Origin: JBBIGV01 sp037447335
Lineage (GTDB): Bacteria; Bacteroidota; Ignavibacteria; Ignavibacteriales; Ignavibacteriaceae
Length of the DNA stretch: 44,654 bases
Reading direction: 5' to 3'
NCBI GenBank assembly: GCA_037447335.1
Contig: JBBIGV010000025.1
Coordinates: 1-44,654, forward strand
In this document: positions 26,482 through 34,575 of the stretch, one piece after another
How positions within the stretch are numbered: the first letter of the stretch is position 1
Layout of the letters: each line of letters begins with the position of its first letter
Made by a program: the position numbers and the translations under genes
The notes under the pieces: model-generated
Seen by the model: the letters and a program-made list of their open reading frames with translations, nothing else
Databases searched by the model: none
Told to the model about the DNA's origin: nothing

Positions 26482-26551
26482 TAAACATGGGCTTGCGGCA
26501 AGCTCGTGTGAGCGGCCGAAATTCAACATTAAAATAAATACTATTTATTTG

Positions 26552-26559
26552 TAACTTTG
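26552..26559 (+). promoter_or_regulatory. Promoter -7 box for the Nudix-DUF1684-HAD operon
   Basis: TAACTTTG fits the Bacteroidota -7 consensus TAnnTTTG exactly and is followed by GCACCC. It lies 25 bases before the start of the Nudix gene. The expected -33 TTG is not clear in the AT-rich sequence upstream. Confidence 0.5.
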
Positions 26560-26584
26560 CACCCGCAGAAAAAATAAATGCTCA

Positions 26585-27256
26585 ATGAGTAAAGAAGAAT
26601 TAGAGTCAATAAAAAATCATCTCTCAAAACCACCCGGCGTTCTTGGTAAAGAAGAATATTTTAATTCTGCCGTTATTATGCCGCTCGTAATGAACAATGA
26701 CGAATTGTGTTTTCTTTTTGAAAAGAGAGCTGAACATATACGGCAGGGCGGCGAAATTTGTTTTCCCGGCGGTGAGTTCGATCTTGATCAGGATTCTGAT
26801 CCGGTTGAAACTGCCGTCAGAGAAACCATCGAAGAGATCGGGATCGAAAAATCTAAAATAAATGTACTTGGAAGGTTTGATACTTTTGTTGGTCCCACGG
26901 GTGTTACAGTTGACCCGGTTGTTGCATTACTTGATATTGATAACTTAGCTTCTCTCAATATTGATCACAATGAGGTTGAAAAAGTTTTTCTTGTCCCGGT
27001 ATCTTTTTTCTTTAAAAATGAGCCAAAAATATTTCACATAAGAGTTGAAGCAAAGCCCTATTACATCAACGAAAAAGGCGAAATGGTTGTATTGCTTCCG
27101 GTGAAAAAGTTAAACCTTCCTGAGAGATATTTAAAACCATGGATTGAAAAAAATCAACCTGTTTATGTTTATGAAACTGATGACGGTGTAGTATGGGGTA
27201 TCACTGCTGTGTTGATAAAATCATTTGTAAAAAAATTTGGGGATGTTTTATTCTAA
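26585..27256 (+). CDS. Nudix hydrolase, CoA pyrophosphatase-like
   Basis: The 223-residue protein holds FLFEKRAEHIRQGGEICFPG, matching the UPF0035 signature that precedes the Nudix box in CoA pyrophosphatases, directly followed by the Nudix box with AVRETIEEIGI, carrying the metal-binding glutamates. It should split a nucleoside diphosphate derivative, most likely coenzyme A or a breakdown product. The spacing of the box is the CoA-type variant rather than MutT-type. It is first in a plus-strand set with a DUF1684 lipoprotein and a HAD phosphatase and is divergent from the lpx operon. The Nudix call is firm and the CoA substrate probable. Confidence 0.88.
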   Translation: MSKEELESIKNHLSKPPGVLGKEEYFNSAVIMPLVMNNDELCFLFEKRAEHIRQGGEICFPGGEFDLDQDSDPVETAVRETIEEIGIEKSKINVLGRFDTFVGPTGVTVDPVVALLDIDNLASLNIDHNEVEKVFLVPVSFFFKNEPKIFHIRVEAKPYYINEKGEMVVLLPVKKLNLPERYLKPWIEKNQPVYVYETDDGVVWGITAVLIKSFVKKFGDVLF

Positions 27257-27293
27257 CTTTTTTATCATTAATAAATCCTGATTTTAATTGCTT

Positions 27294-28217
27294 ATGAAAT
27301 ATAAATTAATATTGCATATATTATTGCTCGTTCTGCTTATCACATCATTCGTTATAGCAGGTTGTGCGGAGGAAAAGCTGATCGGAAATGCTGATCCCGA
27401 ATACCTTAAAGAAATTGAAGAATGGCACAGCCAAAGAATTAGCAATCTGAAGAAAGAAGAAAGCTGGCTCAATCTTATCGGCTTATTCTGGCTAAAAGAA
27501 GGCGAGAATAAAATCGGATCAGCAAAAGATAACGATATATTTTTCCCTGAAGATAAAGCACCGCAGTATATCGGTTCAATTCATAAACAGGATTCTGTTA
27601 TTACACTTGAGGTTAACGAAGGGATTGAAGTGCTTAATGACGGAAATGCTGTAAAACAAATCGGGCTAAAACATGATCTTAGCGGAAACCCGACAAAGCT
27701 AAGTACCGGTTCTTTAAGATGGTACATCATTAAACGGGGCGACCGTTATGGTGTACGACTTAGAGATGTTGAATCAAATCTTCTGAACGAATTTAAAGGA
27801 ATTGACAGATATCCTGTAAACTCAGATTGGAGAAAGGAAGCCAGATTCATTCAATTTGACCCTCCAAAGGAAATCGAAATTCCATCTTACCAGGGCGGAA
27901 CTGAAACTGCTGTTTCGATTGGTTCGCTCGTATTTATCCATGATGATAAAGAATACAGATTAGATGCTCTCGACAGCGGGAACAGGCTGTTCATCATATT
28001 TACCGATGAAACCAGCGGCGAGGAAACTTACGGCGGCGGAAGATATATTTATACTGATAAAGCGGATACAAATGGTATCGTTATACTTGATTTTAATAAA
28101 GCATATAATCCGCCTTGTGTATTTACGAAATACGCTACCTGTCCTCTTCCACCAAAACAAAATTATCTTCGCTTACGGATTACTGCCGGTGAAAAAAATT
28201 TCATAGGATTGCAATGA
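27294..28217 (+). CDS. DUF1684 lipoprotein
   Basis: From the ATG at 27294 the protein is 307 residues; a TTG six bases earlier is a less likely start. The N-terminus is a lipoprotein signal with lipobox VIAGC, so cysteine 24 should be lipidated. The body matches the DUF1684 pattern: EEWHSQRISNLKKEESWLNL, LFWLKEGENKIGS, FKGIDRYPVNSDWRKEARF and a C-terminal DFNKAYNPPCVFTKYATCPL. The family has no established activity. The two cysteines near the end (PPCVF, YATCP) are conserved in the family and could bind a ligand. It overlaps the following HAD gene by four bases, so the two are translationally coupled. Confidence 0.88.
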   Translation: MKYKLILHILLLVLLITSFVIAGCAEEKLIGNADPEYLKEIEEWHSQRISNLKKEESWLNLIGLFWLKEGENKIGSAKDNDIFFPEDKAPQYIGSIHKQDSVITLEVNEGIEVLNDGNAVKQIGLKHDLSGNPTKLSTGSLRWYIIKRGDRYGVRLRDVESNLLNEFKGIDRYPVNSDWRKEARFIQFDPPKEIEIPSYQGGTETAVSIGSLVFIHDDKEYRLDALDSGNRLFIIFTDETSGEETYGGGRYIYTDKADTNGIVILDFNKAYNPPCVFTKYATCPLPPKQNYLRLRITAGEKNFIGLQ

Positions 28218-28858
28218 TCGAAAAATACAAGCACATCATCTGGGATTGGAACGGAACTCTGTTCAACGATGTTGACCTTTGCCTGAGTATAATTAACAGG
28301 ATACTTTCTTATCAAAGCATCCAACCGCTAAGCAAAGAAAAATACCTGGAAATTTTCACCTTTCCTGTTGAAAGATATTATGCTGAGGCGGGTCTCGATT
28401 TCAGCTTATATTCATTTGAGAAATTGGGGAGCGACTGGATGAATGAATATGAGAACAGAAAACACGAGTGTAAATTGTATAATTCTGCTCCATATCTGCT
28501 GAAGATATTTTCAGAAGAAGGGATCGGGCAGTCAATACTATCTGCTTATTCACAAGATTCTTTAGAGCAGATGGTCAACAAATATGGTATTAGTGATTAC
28601 TTTATGAATCTTGCAGGACTTGATCACATTTACGCAACCAGTAAACTTGAACTCGGAAAAGAATTAATAAAAAAACTTGCGCCAACAGATCATGAAATTT
28701 TGTTGATTGGAGACACTATCCATGATTTTGAGGTTGCAGCAGAAATTGGCGCTGATTGTGTACTTATTGCAGAAGGACATCAAAGCAAAGCAAGGCTTCT
28801 TAAATGCGGAGTGCCTGTTTTCGATTCTCTAAATCATTTCACAAATACTCTTAAATAG
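28214..28858 (+). CDS. HAD-family phosphatase with variant motif I (DWNGT)
   Basis: The 214-residue protein is a haloacid dehalogenase-type hydrolase, phosphoglycolate phosphatase-like in layout. Motif I is WDWNGTLFND: the nucleophile aspartate is present, but the second aspartate of the usual DxD is an asparagine. Motif II is probably the serine of LSAYSQD, and motif IV is IGDTIHDFEVAAEIGADCV. The DWNGT variant occurs in a recognised group of bacterial HAD proteins, so the protein may well be active. It starts within the DUF1684 stop (ATGA). The substrate is unknown. Confidence 0.85.
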   Translation: MIEKYKHIIWDWNGTLFNDVDLCLSIINRILSYQSIQPLSKEKYLEIFTFPVERYYAEAGLDFSLYSFEKLGSDWMNEYENRKHECKLYNSAPYLLKIFSEEGIGQSILSAYSQDSLEQMVNKYGISDYFMNLAGLDHIYATSKLELGKELIKKLAPTDHEILLIGDTIHDFEVAAEIGADCVLIAEGHQSKARLLKCGVPVFDSLNHFTNTLK

Positions 28859-28895
28859 CACTTGCAAAGCAGCCGCAGGATTTATTCCGGTGGTT

Positions 28896-29993
28896 TTAAT
28901 AATCGCCGTTATTCTTAAGCTGTTCGATATCTGAATATTTTAAGCTCAATTCCTTTTCAGCCCTTTGGAAATTTATTCTTTCAGCAAGTGCGTGAGATAT
29001 AATCGGCAAGCCAATAGTAGCATCACAATAACACTGCACAAAATTTCCTTCTGCAGTTTCTTTGCCCCATGAAATTTCTTCTTCAAAAGTGCAGCCTGAC
29101 AGCCCGCCCCACTGCGGTGAATCGGTTGTTATCTGCACGGCATATTTATGCGGGTAATAGGTTTCATCCGTACCCTGCCTGCTTCGTATATTTTCTTTGT
29201 TTGGAATGATCCTGTTTTCATACAGCAAATTATTTGTAGCGGCAAATAATTGTATGAAATCTTTGGGAACACCGCCGCCGATATAAATAATTCCGGTTTC
29301 ATCAACGTGTTCGGCGAGGCTCATAAATTCAATATAGTCTTTCATCGCATCAATTGATAAAGTAAACCCTTTGCTTTTTGCAATTAGTGCAGCATCGCCG
29401 TAGGGGCTGTCGGCTATTCCCGGACAAAACACCGGCACATTATGTTTTGCTGCTGTAGTTGTCAGGCTTTCAATTTCTTTATCCTCCAGCCATAAACCAA
29501 ACTGAAAGAGTAATTCCCTTGATGAGTAATTATAGTTTTCGGTAAGCGATAAAATAAAATCGGAAATCATTTCAGTCATTTCTATATAATCACTTTCTTT
29601 TCCAAGAATATCATAATATCTGTTAAAGCCTTTATCAAATAACTTCGAGGCGTCCAGCTTATCACTTCCCTTGTAATATGAGTATCCCATATCTTCAATC
29701 AAATCTTCAGAAATATTGGCGCCTGTTGATACGAGAACATCAACAAAATTATTTTCGATTAACCACTTTACGATTTTCCACTGCCCTGCAACGGCTAAAG
29801 AAGCGCTGAATCCGAAAAGAATAGTAACGGCGGGGTCTTTGATCATTTTTTCGAGCACGGAAACTGATTCGGCAAGCTTCCTGCCCTGGAAACCTGTGTT
29901 TTCCATTTCTGAAAGAAGCCGGGAAACAGACTTTCCTGCTTTCACCTCAATGGATTTGACTTTCTGTTCAAGGATTGAATCATTGTTTTTCAA
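28896..29993 (-). CDS. Deoxyhypusine synthase-like protein
   Basis: The 365-residue protein belongs to the deoxyhypusine synthase family, which in eukaryotes and archaea transfers an aminobutyl group from spermidine to eIF5A/aIF5A. It keeps VSTGANISEDLIEDMG, CPGIADSPYGDAAL, IYIGGGVPKDFI and, near the end, EEISWGKE, whose lysine matches the catalytic lysine of the family. Bacteria lack eIF5A, so the acceptor must be different; polyamine products such as homospermidine have been proposed for some bacterial members. I choose the TTG at 29993, six bases after a perfect AAGGAGG. The frame also has a TTG at 29999, but it abuts the ribosome binding site. It has no obvious partner gene beside it. Confidence 0.88.
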   Translation of the reverse strand: MKNNDSILEQKVKSIEVKAGKSVSRLLSEMENTGFQGRKLAESVSVLEKMIKDPAVTILFGFSASLAVAGQWKIVKWLIENNFVDVLVSTGANISEDLIEDMGYSYYKGSDKLDASKLFDKGFNRYYDILGKESDYIEMTEMISDFILSLTENYNYSSRELLFQFGLWLEDKEIESLTTTAAKHNVPVFCPGIADSPYGDAALIAKSKGFTLSIDAMKDYIEFMSLAEHVDETGIIYIGGGVPKDFIQLFAATNNLLYENRIIPNKENIRSRQGTDETYYPHKYAVQITTDSPQWGGLSGCTFEEEISWGKETAEGNFVQCYCDATIGLPIISHALAERINFQRAEKELSLKYSDIEQLKNNGDY

Positions 29994-29999
29994 TTTCAA

Positions 30000-30006
30000 C
30001 CTCCTT
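30000..30006 (-). promoter_or_regulatory. Strong ribosome binding site that decides a TTG start
   Basis: AAGGAGG on the minus strand sits exactly six bases before the TTG at 29993. It touches the alternative TTG at 29999, which excludes that codon. It stands out because most genes in this window have weak ribosome binding sites. Confidence 0.8.
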
Positions 30007-30200
30007 GTTAACGAAACATCATTACCCTGTTGATCGAAAGAGCGGGATGATAATTTCTGATTTTTATGTACTATTACTTGTTTACTGTTAAGTCAAAAGT
30101 TAGTATTATTTTATCGAAAATCAATAAAAACCGTAGTAGAATCTGATTTTTAATTGATGCCTTTGGCGTGGGTGATAAGTCTATTCATTTTGGGATATGA

Positions 30201-30229
30201 AAAGCCGCCTACCATCGTAAGCGGCTTTA
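30201..30229 (-). terminator. Intrinsic terminator after the T9SS cargo cluster
   Basis: AAAGCCGC and GCGGCTTT form a perfect 8-bp stem with a 12-base loop. On the minus strand the stem ends in a short T-run (GCGGCTTTTC). It lies about 45 bases after the stop of the cargo gene at 30273 and ends the cluster coming from 37007. Confidence 0.75.
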
Positions 30230-30272
30230 TAGTCTTTATGACAGATGTTTATTTACTGTTAAACATTTGTCG

Positions 30273-32003
30273 TTATTTCATTAACAGCATTCTTTTTGCA
30301 TCAGTAAATAGAATCCTTTCATTACTCGTTGCTGTAATGCGGTAAATGTAAACTCCGCTGCTTAGTCCGCCAGAGGCTGATGACGCATTAAAATTTACCT
30401 CATAATATCCTGCCGGCTTTACCTGATTTACCAACTCAGCTACTTCTGTTCCAAGTATGTCGTATACTTTAAGCGTTACAAACGCATCCTGAGGAATAGA
30501 ATAGCTGATTATTGTTGTTGGGTTGAATGGATTTGGATAGTTTTGCACCAGGTTATAGTCATTAATTTCAATAGGGTTGTCTGAGCCTGCTTTCTGCGGA
30601 GGTCCGCCGCCAACTAATTGTGCCCTTACTTCATTCGAGGCTGCGGATATATTTGAACCAATATCAACAGCTTTAACGTGATAGAAATATGTATTCTCAT
30701 CAACGCAGCCCTTTGGCGGCTGTAGAGTGCAGTACTCCAATGTTCCATCTTCGTAGGAAGTTGAGGTTGTTTGCCCTATATAAACCCATCCTGAACCGGG
30801 ATTTCTATAAATATAATATTTGCTAATATCCGGTTCTGTGTTTGCTGACCAGGACAGTATTGGATGATTATTTCCACCTTGAGTAATTGTGAGATTTTTT
30901 GGTGCTAACGGAGCTACATCATAGTGTATAAACTTGAGATTATTTGATTGATAATCCCTAAACACCACAAATAAATCGTTTGAAACAGAGGAAAGTCCAT
31001 AACTCTTTGTTAATCCGGTTGAAGATATGCTAACTTCATTCGACCAGGATGCAAAAGTGGGGTCATATTGTCTGTGAGTCAAGCTTCCGGAGCTACCTCG
31101 ATCGTATACAACGTGCGTGAATAGATTAGCAGTTTGAGATGTTCTTATCAATCCCTCTTCCAATGGGTGAACAGAGTAGTTTAGAAGTAGTGGTGTGGAC
31201 CAGCCAGATTGATTTAGTGGTCTTTCTCTGACATACAAATTTACGTGTAATCCGGGAACTAAAACGTGGTAAAAATCAAATAATTTATTACTGCCTGAAA
31301 ATACCCGTTCAAAAACAGAACCGGATGCTACTGTTTGGGTATTTTCCCACACATTATTAACTAAGTTTTTATCACGGGTTTTAGCATCACCGTAAGCATT
31401 AAATCCAACATGTACTTTATTTGAACTTACCGTAACTGTTGGATATAATCCCTGATAAGCCTGATCGCTGACTTCCTGATATTGTGTATAATTAGGGTTG
31501 TTTGTTGGATAGAGATAATAATGAGTGCTTCCGTCTGCTGAATAAACAAAGTGAAGACCCCTCTGTATATCATAAACATTATCCAAACCACGAAATACAC
31601 CTGAACCGATATTTATAGACCGCTGTGCATCCCAGTTACCAGTTGAATAGTTATATTTTTTTGTGATTATACTGCTTCCCAATCTGTAGCTGATATACAG
31701 GGCATTATTTGATCCTGATATGCTTGGGAATTCAGCGCCTCCCGCAGATTCAATTACGGTTGTATTTATTACCGCGCCAGAACTACTTAGCCTGTAATAC
31801 ATAATTGAGTTGGAAGATGCAGCTCTTTGAGCTACAACATGGATACCATCTTTGTTTGCAAAGTTTTCGAGCATTGCAAGATTCGGCTCACTAATGGATG
31901 TATTAAAATCATTTTTCCACTGTGGATAAATAAGTGCAGTTAATAGCAGTGCCATTAAAAATACTTTTCCCCCTGACAAAAGGGATTTTAAATTATTTAA
32001 CAT
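30273..32003 (-). CDS. Secreted protein with fibronectin III-like domain and T9SS tail
   Basis: The protein (576 residues from the chosen start) opens MLNNLKSLLSGGKVFLMALL, a Sec signal. Residues about 30-370 are a beta-rich body with propeller-like repeats that I do not recognise as a known family. A fibronectin type III-like domain follows (APKNLTITQGGN to AVDIGSNISAASNEV), then the T9SS sorting domain (NYPNPFNPTTIISYSIP to the end). I choose the ATG at 32003, because GGAG stands six bases before it; the longer frame begins with TTG inside that site. It is last in the cargo cluster and is followed by a terminator. Secretion is well supported; the function of the body is unknown. Confidence 0.82.
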   Translation of the reverse strand: MLNNLKSLLSGGKVFLMALLLTALIYPQWKNDFNTSISEPNLAMLENFANKDGIHVVAQRAASSNSIMYYRLSSSGAVINTTVIESAGGAEFPSISGSNNALYISYRLGSSIITKKYNYSTGNWDAQRSINIGSGVFRGLDNVYDIQRGLHFVYSADGSTHYYLYPTNNPNYTQYQEVSDQAYQGLYPTVTVSSNKVHVGFNAYGDAKTRDKNLVNNVWENTQTVASGSVFERVFSGSNKLFDFYHVLVPGLHVNLYVRERPLNQSGWSTPLLLNYSVHPLEEGLIRTSQTANLFTHVVYDRGSSGSLTHRQYDPTFASWSNEVSISSTGLTKSYGLSSVSNDLFVVFRDYQSNNLKFIHYDVAPLAPKNLTITQGGNNHPILSWSANTEPDISKYYIYRNPGSGWVYIGQTTSTSYEDGTLEYCTLQPPKGCVDENTYFYHVKAVDIGSNISAASNEVRAQLVGGGPPQKAGSDNPIEINDYNLVQNYPNPFNPTTIISYSIPQDAFVTLKVYDILGTEVAELVNQVKPAGYYEVNFNASSASGGLSSGVYIYRITATSNERILFTDAKRMLLMK

Positions 32004-32009
32004 TTTAAA

Positions 32010-32013
32010 CTCC
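32010..32013 (-). promoter_or_regulatory. GGAG ribosome binding site fixing the start at 32003
   Basis: On the minus strand GGAG lies six bases before the ATG at 32003. It rules out the TTG at 32015, which would overlap it. The site lies in the 38-base gap after the FG-GAP gene, which suggests co-transcription. Confidence 0.7.
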
Positions 32014-32041
32014 AATTTTATTTTTTGTAAAAACTTATTTC

Positions 32042-32261
32042 TTATTTAATTAAAACAGCCTTGATCGTTTTTGTAAATTCACCCGAGCTTAGCTTGATAA
32101 AATAAATGCCGGATGGAAGTGAATAGCCTCTTTCATCCTTTGCTTCCCAATTAACGGTATATTTACCTGATGGGAGATAATCATTTAACAGTGTTGTTAT
32201 TTCTTTCCCTAAAATGTTATAGACCTTTAGTGTTGCATTTGAACCTGTCTGAAGCTGAAAT
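32042..32261. repeat. Tail block, copy 1, identical to 34356-34575
   Basis: 220 bases starting exactly at the stop codon are identical to the paralogue (offset 2314). After one mismatch at 32262 the identity runs on to about 32284. They encode the T9SS sorting domain. Outside the stop codon the similarity ends at once. Confidence 0.9.
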
Positions 32262-33805
32262 CTTATTTGTGTTGATGAGTTGAATGGATTTGGATAGTTT
32301 TGATACAATTCATAGGAAAAAATGTTGTTTTCTTCATCATCAATATTAGCAGTTTTGTTTGGTTTTAATATTTGTGTGAATAATCTTGGACCTATATTTG
32401 GCATCCCGTGATCAATAGTAATCAATATTTCTTCTTTACCATCGCTGTTTATGTCATACATTGTTGCATTCCAGTAAACGCTGTTCTCGCCAACTAATGC
32501 TCTTTCGTTCTGCTTTATATAATAAACCTTGTAAGAATGATTATTAGGGCTGCCGTTGAACTTTAAGATGATTACAGTTTGCTCAAGGCAGAGGATAAGC
32601 TCATCAACTCCGTCTTTGGTTACGTCCATTGCCAGCATATTAAAAGCAAAGAAAGAGAAAAAGCCTATGATATCAACTCGTGCAACAGCTTCATAGGAGT
32701 TATTTCCCGTAGATTCAAAGCAGGTTAGTCTTGTAATTGGAACTCCGTTATAAAAAGAATTACCGCCAATCCAGAATTCTTTTTTCCCGTTGCCGTCTAT
32801 ATCATTGGTTTCTGCAAATAAATATGCATTCTTGGTAGCAACCTCACTTATCCAGATAACCTGGTAAGCATTATCTCCTGTGCTCTCAAAACCTACTACT
32901 TTGCCTGAATTGCTTCCAATAAAGAATTCCGGCTTTGAATCCATATCATAATCACCAATAGCAAAACCTAAAAAATACAATGCTATTGGCTGTAAGTTGT
33001 AATAATAAACTGAATCGAAATTGTTTATCATAGGATTATACTCATAAACCTGCAGATAGCCCTGAGAATGATTTGTAAAGACATAATCAGTAAATTCATC
33101 ACCATCCAAATCTACCAAACGAGGTCTGTCTATTGCCGCATCTTGTCTTGTTATTTGAAAAATAAAGGATAAATCAGTTGCCAAAGAAGTATCTGTCTCT
33201 TTTTCAAAAAACAATCGGGTGGATATTGGCCAGCTTCCAATGGTAGAATCATAAAAGACTCTATTTAGTTCAAGTTCAAGATTCCCATCTTTATTTACAT
33301 CATAGATTCCAACAGCCAGGTTAGTGTTTTCATATAGATGGAGTGAGTCAAAGGTTCCGGTTTTATTCAGTTCTTTTACAACAACATCGCTGTATTCACT
33401 TGTATAGTCTTTTACAAATCCGTAGAGTTCTGCCCTGCCGTTATTATTTATATCTCCAACTACAAGTCCATCAAATCCATAATTAGCAATTAAAACTTCC
33501 TGCCAGATGCTGTATTTATGGTAATAAGGAAGCGTGTCAATTATTGTAAGGTCTATTATTGTGCTGTCAAAGGTGGGGGAAACCGGATGCCGGATGCCGG
33601 ATTCCGGATACTGGTAGTCCCCAATGCTTTTATACATTACTTTTCCGTGGGGATATTCTATCTTTAAAATATCCTTTTCTATCTCAGTTACTTTAATATC
33701 GGTTCTGCTTTTTAACTGCTCAAGCTTTTCTTCTTTGCTATACTGAGCTGAAACAGTACCGCTAACCACAAACAACAGACAACAAACAATAATCGCTTTC
33801 ATCAT
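32042..33805 (-). CDS. FG-GAP/VCBS-repeat secreted protein, T9SS cargo (paralogue 1)
   Basis: The 587-residue protein has a signal peptide (MKAIIVCCLLFVVSGTVSAQ), a conserved head (residues about 22-90), and a middle of FG-GAP/VCBS-like repeats with calcium-loop patterns (DINNNGRAEL, DVNKDGNLEL, DLDGDEFTDYV, DIDGNGKKEFWIG, DINSDGKEEILI). It ends in a T9SS sorting domain (NYPNPFNSSTQIRFQL onward). These repeats form an integrin-alpha-like propeller, usually for adhesion or ligand binding at the surface. It is a tandem paralogue of the next gene upstream: the head and tail are identical at DNA level, while the middle has diverged. A four-fold 7-base tandem repeat in the head encodes PESGIRHPVSP. 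The exact ligand is unknown. Confidence 0.85.
   Translation of the reverse strand: MMKAIIVCCLLFVVSGTVSAQYSKEEKLEQLKSRTDIKVTEIEKDILKIEYPHGKVMYKSIGDYQYPESGIRHPVSPTFDSTIIDLTIIDTLPYYHKYSIWQEVLIANYGFDGLVVGDINNNGRAELYGFVKDYTSEYSDVVVKELNKTGTFDSLHLYENTNLAVGIYDVNKDGNLELELNRVFYDSTIGSWPISTRLFFEKETDTSLATDLSFIFQITRQDAAIDRPRLVDLDGDEFTDYVFTNHSQGYLQVYEYNPMINNFDSVYYYNLQPIALYFLGFAIGDYDMDSKPEFFIGSNSGKVVGFESTGDNAYQVIWISEVATKNAYLFAETNDIDGNGKKEFWIGGNSFYNGVPITRLTCFESTGNNSYEAVARVDIIGFFSFFAFNMLAMDVTKDGVDELILCLEQTVIILKFNGSPNNHSYKVYYIKQNERALVGENSVYWNATMYDINSDGKEEILITIDHGMPNIGPRLFTQILKPNKTANIDDEENNIFSYELYQNYPNPFNSSTQIRFQLQTGSNATLKVYNILGKEITTLLNDYLPSGKYTVNWEAKDERGYSLPSGIYFIKLSSGEFTKTIKAVLIK
33549..33720. repeat. Head block, copy 1, identical to 35851-36022
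   Basis: These 172 bases are identical to 35851-36022 (same orientation, offset 2302), by base-by-base comparison. They encode the conserved head after the signal peptide. The block starts and stops sharply inside the coding sequence. Confidence 0.9.
33583..33610. repeat. Four tandem 7-base units within coding sequence
   Basis: CCGGATG, CCGGATG, CCGGATT and CCGGATA follow one another without gap. On the coding strand they read through ESGIRHPV. An identical array lies at 35885-35912 in the paralogue. Seven-base units shift frame every copy, so a change in copy number would break the gene. Confidence 0.85.
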
Positions 33806-33898
33806 TACTACCTTTTAACTATGTAAATATTGTTAGGGAAAGAAATAAATTCTAAGTCGCACTTAGATATACTCAGTGTGACATTCAATTTATTGCAG

Positions 33899-34093
33899 CT
33901 ACGTAAAACCGGTTGGATAGAAGGAATGATTCCGGCTTCCTCCGATAAACCGGTGTTCGCCGTGATAAATCCGGCTGCTCTTATATTCGCCGGGAATGAT
34001 TGTATGAATGAATGACTGTATGAAATGTTTTTGTATTTCATACTTCAAAAAAAGAAACGGGAACAAAATTCCATTCTCATCTCTTCGCCCCAC
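33899..34093 (-). pseudogene. Degenerate 3' end of a second Ycf48-like gene
   Basis: On the minus strand one frame reads GFITANTG and the next frame continues FIGGSRNHSFYPTGFT followed by a stop, as if one base were lost inside NTGFIGG. This matches the frame-restored end of the Ycf48-like gene at 36178-37007 (NEQTGWAVS ... FYPTGFI). In both places the next gene is an FG-GAP paralogue, 93 and 73 bases away, with a shared ATTTCTTTCCCTA-like spacer. I infer a duplicated pair whose first member has almost vanished. The match is short, so confidence is moderate. Confidence 0.5.
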
Positions 34094-34355
34094 AGAGAGA
34101 GAGAGAGTAAAAACTATGCCACAAATTTCTCATCAAGTAACCGTGACCTCCTAACCCGCTATTGTTAATAAGAAACTGTTGTGAACCTAAGTTAAACAAA
34201 TCAAAAAATCAATAACAATTTTACCCGCTCTGTTTTTAGCCGCGAATGCGCGAATGATTTTTTATAAATATTGGCGGATTAGCGGCGGTAAATTGCGGTT
34301 TTGATAAAAACAAAATTCACTTGGCTCTTTAACATTCTTTGAAAAGTTGAAATTG
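34094..34355. other. Gene-free spacer with microsatellite and short repeats
   Basis: The stretch holds an (AG)7 run at 34094-34107 and two tandem 8-base CGCGAATG units at 34241-34256, followed by a GCGGATTAGCGGCGG stretch. I see no coding signal or clear terminator. Together with the remnant before it, it makes up the 550-base gap between the two FG-GAP genes. Confidence 0.5.
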
Positions 34356-34575
34356 TTATTTAATTAAAACAGCCTTGATCGTTTTTGTAAATTCACCCGA
34401 GCTTAGCTTGATAAAATAAATGCCGGATGGAAGTGAATAGCCTCTTTCATCCTTTGCTTCCCAATTAACGGTATATTTACCTGATGGGAGATAATCATTT
34501 AACAGTGTTGTTATTTCTTTCCCTAAAATGTTATAGACCTTTAGTGTTGCATTTGAACCTGTCTGAAGCTGAAAT
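34356..34575. repeat. Tail block, copy 2, identical to 32042-32261
   Basis: This is the partner of the tail block in paralogue 1. It includes the stop codon and the sorting domain. The sequence beyond the stop differs completely between the two genes. Confidence 0.9.

Noticed and set aside
34094..34107. (AG)7 run as a phase-variation tract
   Set aside because: It lies in a gene-free spacer and does not sit in a promoter or reading frame that I can recognise.
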